A DNA stretch of 64,000 nucleotides from Setomelanomma holmii (Eukaryota; Ascomycota; Dothideomycetes; Pleosporales; Phaeosphaeriaceae): NCBI GenBank assembly GCA_010015745.1, contig ML978177.1, forward strand, positions 124,001-188,000, read 5' to 3'. A program made the translations under genes and the position numbers. How positions within the stretch are numbered: position 1 is the stretch's first letter; each line of letters starts with the position of its first letter. Below are positions 56,836-64,000 of the stretch, piece by piece. The notes under the pieces are model-generated. The model was given only the letters and a program-made list of their open reading frames with translations. It ran no database searches and was not told where the DNA came from.

Positions 56836-58799
56836 ATGTATTCTGCGATGCCTTCAAAAGGGTCGTACTCTTCCTTTCAGAAATCGGTCGTCACTGGAGC
56901 TCCGCGCTGCCACGCGTCTCCTGCTCGACACCAACAAGATGAGCCTCTCTCTGGGGCGGCATACGCCATCCGGACTCTCAAGGGCCTTGGTCCTCAGAAG
57001 CCTGGTTTGGCATCGGCCACTGTAAGTCGTTCCTTCCTGCTTCTTCATCAGTGCCAAAATTGACGCGTGTCAGCCAGTGGAGAAGTTCAGCAAGTGTGTG
57101 GTGCCTGCACCTGCTGTTGCTCCTCAACGACCCGCCTGGAAGTTCCCAAACGTTCGTGGAGGGTTGAGTGGTTTGTGCTTCATTGTGACGTTCACACAGC
57201 TAAGCTCGTGGCAGCATCGGTGGAAGCGGCAGGCTCAGGCTAGGGCTGCGGCTCTAGAAGCTAAGCAGAAGGAAGCACCGGTGAGAAGTACTCTTCGAAT
57301 TGATCTTGCAACTTGCTAACATCGGTTCAGAAGAGGCAATCGAACAGCCCAAGCCGTGAAGGCAGTACGCCAGAGGGGGTTGGGTCTGCTGTAAGTTTCG
57401 CCGGCAGGTATTTATAACGGCCCAGTACCGACTCTGCCAGGTTCGATTGTCGAGGTGCGAGCCTGAGGTGGAGGAGAGGGTGGTCCGGTGGTTGGAGCAG
57501 CTAAGCCGTCAAGGCAGTACGCCTGTGGGGGATGGGTCTGCTGTAAGTTGCCATCGTTCGACTCCAGCTACCGCTGGTAACAGACCGCAGGCTCAACTAC
57601 CGGCTGAACTCAACTCTGTTGGGGCTCACGCTATTCCGACTCGTCTGCCAGGACCGAAACTCCGGATCACTCGCACCTTCAAGCCACGTTCGTATCGACG
57701 TGCGCAAGAAGAACGTACTCGCATTCGCTCTGCACTAAAGCGGCCAGGCGTCCCTACCAAGCAGCCGAAGAAGTTTGTGAGGTTTTCGGAAACGATCACC
57801 ACACACACTTTGGAGACTGTCGAGAGCATCCACGATGATCTTTATGGGTCGTTCGATCGGTTTGCTCCTCGACCAGTTGCTTGGAAGACTGGCACGCTGA
57901 ACGCTCCTGTTCTACAGGATCCAGATGGTGGCCATGCCACGATTTGGAAGAGTGTTCGCGAGAACGGCGAGGTGATTACCGGGTTTCGGAGTGCGCAGCA
58001 TCGGGCTCGAGTTTATCAAGTGCAAGCATTCTACAGAGCTCAGGCTCAGGAGGTGCTTCATTCGGTCACCGACTCTCACTATGTGGAGGTCAAGCAGACG
58101 ATCCGTGGCTTTTATGGCCAGAGATTTCAAAGCAAGACCGAAACGATGTGGAGCGGTGTCCTCCTTGACGAACCCGACGCCCAGGACGCACTACCATCAT
58201 ATGCCTTCGGATCATGCACGCTGCACACAGACGGCGACTGGCGCTATCGGAGCGAACACTATCAGTCACATGATGGACGTTCCAACGATTTGCCCGGTCG
58301 TTACCAGTGCAGCAGAAGGGGTGGTTGTGTCCGTTTCTCTTATGGACAGACTTGCGGCTGCGAAGGGAAGTGGTTCGTGCGGTTTGGCACACCGTACAAC
58401 CTGAGGATATGGCAGACTTCTGTTGTTCCTCATTTTCCCGACGCATGCGAGGCCAAGGTTAGCCGAGGTCTCGCGGTTGGATCTGGTGGAGACGGATTGA
58501 CTGTAGCATCGCTTGCGAGCTCAGTCACCGAACCCACAAAGGTCACGGAACGGATTGTCGCACCGTCTCACCCTCGACCGTCGGTATCATGCCGACGCAA
58601 GACGGTGTATCCGGTTGTCACATCTCGTCCCAAGACCTATACCAGTATTCGACGCTCGCCAAGTCCCATGGGAGTTACGCTTACATCCAGCAGCTCAGAC
58701 TCTTCTACGTCCAGTCATGGTCAAGCATTCTATGATGCTCTGGTGCAGCGTATTCAGCAACGGATCCATCAGCAATTCTTTGGTAATCGGACACGGTAA
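56836..58799 (+). CDS. Orphan multi-exon gene, function unknown
   Basis: A model with exons 56836..57021, 57074..57280, 57331..57390, 57441..57542 and 57591..58799 gives 587 residues. All junctions are phase 0 with standard ends. The protein is basic and Ser/Thr/Gln-rich, has no signal peptide, and carries a central region rich in Tyr, His and Arg (FRSAQHRARVYQVQAFYRAQ). A Cys cluster (YQCSRRGGCVRF...CGCEGKWF) may bind metal. The ends of exons 3 and 4 are near-identical, including the GTAAGTT donor. The 48-nt last intron is a multiple of three and stop-free, so retention would also yield protein. I do not recognise the family; it looks lineage-specific. Confidence 0.45.
57343..57549 (+). repeat. 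Duplicated exon end plus donor site
   Basis: About 45 bp at 57350-57397 (ending GGGTCTGCTGTAAGTT) recurs at 57502-57549 with only a few changes. The copies form the ends of exons 3 and 4 of the orphan gene, so this is an internal exon duplication that kept the 5' splice site. Confidence 0.8.
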
Positions 58800-60329
58800 T
58801 TCATTGCTCAGTTACCTCGACCAGCTTTCCAGCAGCATTTGCAGTTGCAAAGCGACTCGAGTCTACCTCAACAATGAACCTATCACGTTGCTTTGGTTGT
58901 TTGTTATCCTGAAACAATCCCCAGGCAGGTCAAACCTGGGAAAACAAAACCCACGCGAAAGATTCAGCGACGGTCGTTCTCCTCATGCTGTGGCAGCGGC
59001 AGAGTTGAGACAGGGCCTCAGCTGCAATCTCACGGTTGAACGTTCGTCCTGAAACATTCCGGGGTGAGCATGCCAGCTCGAAAATTCAAAACATGTACCC
59101 CACCGGATCGGAAACGGTCGACGACGGCGCTATCGGACGGTTCGGATCAGTCTTCGAAGTACATCTGTTGGAGACGATGTCGTGCTCAGAGCATGGCGGA
59201 GTCTACCGCATTTGGCTGAACGAAACGAACGGAACCAACGAAACGAACGACCGCGACGACGACGATCGTGTACGATTCGAGGGTTGGAGTTTGGGTCTCT
59301 TTTCTTTTTGGACTTTAGGGTGTTTTGTACTTGTATCTTGCTGTTTTCCTGTTGTTGTTTTTGGTTTGTTTTGATTTTGGCTTTACTTTTGCTTTTGGCT
59401 TTACTTTTGCTTTTGGGGTTGGGTTGTTTTCTTTCTGGTTGTTGGGATGCGTTTGGGCTTCTGGGTTTGTGGTGCTTTTGGCTTTTGTATTACATTTTGA
59501 GGATGCTACTGACCATGAACAGGCGGATTTCTACTAACCAACAGGCCCCTCCCCCTTTCTCTTTGGCAATTGCTAACATTTCACAGGTTTCGACGCGGTC
59601 CGGTAATGCTCTTTGTCAGACTCACACCTATCTCTTCATCAGGTAGGTCTTATCTGGACACTTGAGCTGACGAACTTGCAGATTCACCGCGGCCGGGCAA
59701 TGCTTTTCACTGCACTCTCATCGTACCTCCTCTTCAGGTAGGTCCTGAATGGACACCTTGGCTGACGCTTTTCCAGGATTGCCGCGACTCGGTCATGCCG
59801 CCGCCGTACGCAATGCTGCCGAAACTCCGGTAAGGTCGAACGAGGTGACTTGGACCTTGGTGATTGTACAAGACCTGCATTGAGCCTTCCACTGTTATCC
59901 TCTGAACATAGCTGACAAATTTGCAGGTCTCCCGGCGGCGACGCGTGAAGTTCCCTCCGATAAGTCTTCCTAATCATCTTCACATACTTCCTCGTGTTGA
60001 TACTGTAGCGTAGGTCTTATCACACCTGGGCAGATCCGACCGACGTCCAACCACCGTCCCGTGTTCCGATCGGTTGCTCGATCACGATGGAAAGAGGCAA
60101 GATGAGGGGAGGCAGGATGGCAGTGGGTTATAGTCAATGAATGCATATGGTGGTCTACTCGCGAAGTTGAATATTACACGAATCAGGTTGCTCGTGATAC
60201 AATGCGATACTGACGCGACGCGTGATGACGCTAGCGGCAAATCAGGCTCGGGCGCGGCCCTAAACATCTCGCGTCCCTTCCAACTCTTTCCTCTTCCTTC
60301 ATCTTGTCAGGATCACCAGCTCCTTTGTG
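58800..60329. other. Gene-poor region with exon-intron-like repeats
   Basis: No complete gene. It contains a T-rich stretch with an 18-bp direct repeat (TTTTGGCTTTACTTTTGC, about 59380-59415) and the exon-intron-like tandem units annotated below. It could be a long 3' UTR, a spliced non-coding RNA or a decayed gene. Confidence 0.45.
59587..59776 (+). repeat. Two 95-bp tandem units, each a 56-nt exon-like and 39-nt intron-like block
   Basis: Unit 1 is 59587..59681 and unit 2 is 59682..59776. In each, a 56-nt block ends TTCATCAG or CTTCAG and is followed by a 39-nt block starting GTAGGTC, containing GCTGAC and ending in pyrimidines plus CAG. A third degenerate exon-like block begins at 59777 and ends before GTAAGG near 59830. 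A further CATAGCTGAC..TTGCAG lies near 59915-59927. The units diverge in sequence but keep length and splice signals. Confidence 0.7.
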
Positions 60330-62138
60330 CTACATACGTGTATCTATCACAGGATCTTCCACATCTGTCACCGCAGAAGGCGGGCTCGTCTTGTCTGCCA
60401 CCAATTGCTGGCGACCTGGCTGATCAATCTCGATCGTTATCTCCTTGATGGCAAAGCTCGCTAGTAATCCCAGTGCCGCAAGCCCTGCTAACATCAGGAA
60501 CACGGCTACTACTGCTGCTTGATAAGCGTCTAGGACACCACCTAGTATCTGCGGATGAAAGTCTAGAGCTCGCAGCTGGGGTACGAATGCAACTGCTTTG
60601 CTCGCGTCAGAAAGTATGTCGAGGGGCGTTGGAAGCGGGTCGACCGAAGAAATTCGAGCTTCGAACACATTGCTGAACACGGTCGAACATATAGCCAACC
60701 CAACCAGACCACCGAACAAGCGGAAGCAGACGAAAATGCCAGCTGCGATGCCTGAATCATTGACGTTGGCTACGCTAGCCTCGATCGCGATGATGAGGAG
60801 TGAGAAGAATGGTCCGACGCCAATACCCAATGGTATTTGACTTCCACTGGTAAGGGCAAGCGAGGCATCGCGCTTCTACAGCACCACCAGTGTGCACCCG
60901 ACTATTGTGAGAATCCAGCTAACGATGATGGCCCATCGATACTTGCGCGCAACTTGAACGAAAACGCCAGCGATGGCGCCGAAGCCTACACTTGTGCAGC
61001 AGAGTGGTAGAATGGATACTGCCGACTCCAAAGGACTTTCCAGGAATACAGCTTGGAATATCAGCGGCATGTAGAATATTCCGCTGTACATGATCGCTCC
61101 GTGGAAGAAAGAACACACCAACGACATCGTTGCGGTGATGCTTTTGAAGACTCGGGCAGGGAAGAGCGGTTCAGTAGGCGGTTTTCCAAGTGTGCCGTTC
61201 TCGTAAAGTGTGAAGACGACCAAAACGGCGAAACCGAAGATCATTGGCAGTATTGTTTGCCAGCTCTTCCACGGATACATCGCACCCGCCCAGCTTAGCG
61301 GTGCTGCAAAGGCCGTGCAGCCGATTCCAAAAAGTGTCATCCCAAACCAGTTCACACGACGTATCTTTGAAGTGAGCGTGCCATCGATGGGCGTGAGGCG
61401 CATGAACCAGAAGATGAGCGCAATATTGAGAGCCGAAATGGGAAGATTGATCCATCCAAGCCAACGCCAGCCAGCAAATTGCGTGCAGAGAGATCCGATG
61501 ATGGGACCCAGGATGACACCACCTGCCATCGGTATCGCAAAAAGACCTAGGTAAAGAGGCCGCTCTTTCAAGGTCGTCATGTCCACGAGGATGATCTCGC
61601 CCAAGACGTCGAGACCGCCGGCACCTATGCCCTGGAAGACGCGCCCCACGATGAGGACTAACATGTCTTTCGCAACGGCAAAAATGATGGACCCTAAGAC
61701 AAAGCAGAGTATTGAGCTGTATAACGGCCCTTTGCGCCCGAAGATCTCGGAGATTGAAGCGTAGATTGGCTGGGCGACTGCAACGACCAAGAGAAACGAC
61801 AGCGACGCTCAGAACGCTTCCAACGTTGTCCCTTTCAACTCTTCGGTGATGACCTGTGGCATGTAAGCTAGTGTCAGACAAAGGCGAATCGAAGAACATA
61901 CTGGAGTTGCTACAGCCAGCGCTGTGGCATCGAGCGACACCATCAGGACCATGAGATTCAGCGCAAGGAACGAGAGGTGGAAGCTGAGTGTCTTCTTCGG
62001 CTTCAGAACCCTGTCGTGTTCCTCCTCATTGTTCCCACGACTGTTGCCAGTCTCAAGTGACCTTTCCTTAAGCTCAAACTCTGGAATGTGAGCCTTTGAC
62101 GCAGCGCCTCCGACTGTCGTATGGGAAATGTCCATCAT
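60330..62138 (-). pseudogene. MFS drug:H+ antiporter (DHA2, 14-helix type) with two premature stops
   Basis: Exon 1 is 62138..61902, the intron 61901..61854 is GTATGT..ACAG, and exon 2 is 61853..60330. If intact it would encode 586 residues. The N-terminus is charged and cytosolic; helix 1 carries SLDATALAVATP, the DHA2 motif D1 region. GRKGPLYSS is the loop 2-3 signature, FQGIGAGGLDVLGEIILVD follows, and membrane segments continue to a polar C-tail. Two nonsense codons interrupt the frame. One is TGA at 61811-61809, where relatives have Trp (EAF-stop-ASLSFLL). The other is TAG at 60878-60876 in the loop before SLALTSGSQIPLGIG. Family members export toxins and drugs at the plasma membrane. 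This copy looks non-functional unless the stops are sequencing errors. Confidence 0.8.
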
Positions 62139-62853
62139 GGAGACCTCAACGTCTAGTCGAAAGATTCCGGTATCGAATGCGCGATCGCAAACATGGACAG
62201 GGTGGGAGAAGTGGACGAAGTGGCGACCCGAAGAATGCTCCTTCTCAAGTGCGACGGCATTCGAAGGACCTGGGGCACTTCACGTCGCAAGGTCAAATAA
62301 TCGTACCAAAGTATCGACATATCGAATTTTGGTTGAGCAAGAGTCCAGTCATTTGGATCCAGGCTCGTCGTCTTGTAGATCCCGGGCGTCGTGTGAGCCT
62401 CCATGGTCGAAATGCAGCGAGGTGAGTGCATTTCCTCACTAACGTCACTAACAAAGCGCACGTTGTGCAAGCCACGACGGATTCGAAGTTTCAGCTATGC
62501 GCGAAGTCCCCGTAACGATGCATCTTACCCAATGACGAGATGCGGCTGAAGATTTCGTGCATGTACGAATGCTGCAACAGTACCAAACGTTCAGCCTGAC
62601 GTGGTTCGATTTCATCGGGTCTCCTCTTCGGCGAATCAGAACCTGGCGCACAAGTGGTTAGCCAACCATGGCTTATAGAAATGCATTTCTGATCATGGAC
62701 ACCACGAACTTGCCAGATCAGCCAGATCAACCCCCAAAGTCGTTGCACACCGCTGTACCGTCGGTGGAATGGACGCGGCTCGAATGTGGCTTCTATCCAC
62801 ATGGGCATCTAGCACACCACATAGTAATCCCTTGATCTACCGGTAAGATGCCG
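62139..62853. other. Intergenic region, no intact gene
   Basis: Short frames only. One on the minus strand (62491-62808) continues in phase with the decayed gene to the right but is separated from it by stops. Confidence 0.35.
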
Positions 62854-63208
62854 TCAGAGGTCCTCAACATAACTCTGGACATCGACGTAGTTGACTAGTT
62901 GCTCTGCTTGAAGCGTACCGTTGAACCCGTCCCAGATGATTGAGAGCCGCGAACCGTCTGCGGATGAGATCGAAATGTCCCAACCGCGTCTGCAGTTCAT
63001 TACACCAAGTAACTTACTGCAAGAGTGATTAACGCTCACTTAGTCGTAACATCCATGCTTCCCAGTCCCAGTCTTATAGACATGCGTTGATGGAAAGGCT
63101 GCATCCACGTCAGCCTCCATCAGTTTCGGCACACATACCACAGTGGACTCTGCGATCAAACCTTCTTCAGTCCAGATGCACTGAACTGTCTCCTCTAATA
63201 TGTGGTCG
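62854..63208 (-). pseudogene. Decayed gene fragment, family unknown
   Basis: Two coding-like segments read in the same phase on the minus strand. The first (63207-63043) contains EETVQCIWTEEGLIAESTVV and KLMEADVDAAFP; it ends at TAA (63042-63040). The second has RRGWDISISSADGSRLSIIW and ends at TGA 62856-62854. A good donor (GTGAGC) follows the TAA directly, and an acceptor precedes CGCGGTTGG. Loss of one base in the TAA would make a normal splice junction, so a 1-nt insertion may have broken it. No ATG or complete gene is visible, and I do not recognise the family. Confidence 0.3.
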
Positions 63209-63712
63209 CTGTTGTGTCACCATGCGATGCGGCTGAGGATGACGAGGTGTTATTGGATAAGTATGGCAGAGCTGAAAGATGCCTATCTCGTGGTTGACTG
63301 ACGTTCATTATGCTGCTTATCGGAATTCCAAAACGCTTAAATGCCTAAAGTAAGCGAATTCTACGATAGGAATCTACATTTTTGAAGGAGTCGCATGTCG
63401 TTTTCATCTTCCTTCCCGCGCACTCAGTAGAACGGAGCTCTTCAACCTGCTCTAGCCGAATCTGACAGATATCACTGCTGCTGGCCATCGAGGTCGATAT
63501 TCATTTCGCCTTCTGATCGCTGATAGGACACTCGGTGCATGATACATAGCAGCATACTGAACAAAGAACAGATATTATCTCCAATCGTGGGCTATGAAGG
63601 TACCAAATCCTCAAGAACACTCCTGCCACCATTGAAAAGTACGGATGACCTTTGAGAACGATTTCCTTGATCTAAAGACACAAATCTCTCCGCAAATACC
63701 TCTCGCCAATTC
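63209..63712. other. Region left of the partial SDR, no gene seen
   Basis: It holds the 3' UTR of the SDR to the right and perhaps further remnants of the decayed gene. Confidence 0.35.
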
Positions 63713-64000
63713 TCATGACCGCCCGAATACCCTCCTCTCCTCCTCCCCTCTCGCAACTCTCTCCACCGTCCATTCCCAAAGCTCATCCTGCACCCCCGCC
63801 TCCCGACTTTGCACACTACTCTCCCTTTCCTTCCTCTTTTCACAATACACCCCCAACCTCCCTTGCATCTCCTTCCCGAGCACCAACCACGCCAAATTCC
63901 CACCGCTCTCGGCCGGCGTGTTGATGTTATCATCGACAATCGCACGCATCAAGCGCGTCGTATGCGGCACTATGTACGCATTGACGAAGCGCAGAAACGC
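63713..64000 (-). CDS. Short-chain dehydrogenase-like protein, C-terminal part only
   Basis: The frame is open from the right edge (reading AFLRFVNAYIVPHTTRLMRA) to a TGA ending at 63713; the start lies outside the window. The visible 95 residues resemble the C-terminal tail of fungal retinol-dehydrogenase-like SDRs: NTPAESGGNLAWLVLG, then GRLGVYCEKRKERESS, then an acidic helical end with ELWEWTVE-like spacing. The catalytic and cofactor motifs would be in the missing part, so the family call is moderate. Confidence 0.55.
   Translation of the reverse strand, partial: AFLRFVNAYIVPHTTRLMRAIVDDNINTPAESGGNLAWLVLGKEMQGRLGVYCEKRKERESSVQSREAGVQDELWEWTVERVARGEEERRVFGRS

Noticed and set aside
60843..60875. 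33-nt intron removing the TAG in the MFS gene
   Set aside because: It is too short for normal fungal splicing, and the removed residues match a loop expected in the family, so a true stop is more likely.

Overview
The window is nuclear DNA from a filamentous ascomycete, most likely a Dothideomycete. Genes carry many short introns (about 39-107 nt) with GT..AG ends and CTRAY-type branch sites, and the gene families are typical of that class. The clearest signature is at the left. A non-reducing polyketide synthase (minus strand, cut by the left edge) is followed by a regulator with two C2H2 fingers plus one Zn2Cys6 cluster (Cmr1/Pig1 type) and a trihydroxynaphthalene reductase (Brn1/Thr1 type). 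This is the conserved PKS1-CMR1-THR1 cluster for DHN melanin. The spacing is loose: about 11.8 kb lies between PKS1 and CMR1 and about 4.4 kb between CMR1 and THR1, and both stretches look gene-poor.

From 22 to 41 kb the window is dense with mostly conserved housekeeping genes: a secreted repeat protein, a four-helix membrane protein, a SprT/HMG (GCNA-type) protease, mitochondrial aconitase, Bud20, Mog1, a zinc alcohol dehydrogenase, an Spt10-like protein, an acyl-protein-thioesterase-like hydrolase and the SWR1 subunit Vps71. The aconitase gene is the most unusual item. Its reading frame is kept only with a 12-nt microexon followed by an AT-AC intron, and a 15-nt microexon followed by a GC-AG intron. 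The first microexon encodes one of the iron-sulfur cysteines.

From 41 to 48 kb, three of four genes carry single disabling lesions in otherwise intact frames: a TauD-type dioxygenase (1-nt shift), an unknown protein (stop plus an 8-bp duplication) and a HeLo/kinase-like protein (TAG). One of these may be rescued by a new intron. From 48.6 to 55.7 kb there are intact conserved genes: GH47 mannosidase, a small hydrophilic protein, eIF2A and ureidoglycolate lyase.

The right end (55.7-64 kb) is accessory in character: an orphan multi-exon gene with a duplicated exon end, a tandem array of exon-intron-like 95-bp units, an MFS drug-transporter pseudogene with two stops, a decayed gene, and the end of a short-chain dehydrogenase running off the right edge. 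No rRNA, tRNA, CRISPR array or intact transposon was recognised by reading. All exon boundaries were inferred by eye from splice motifs and frame.
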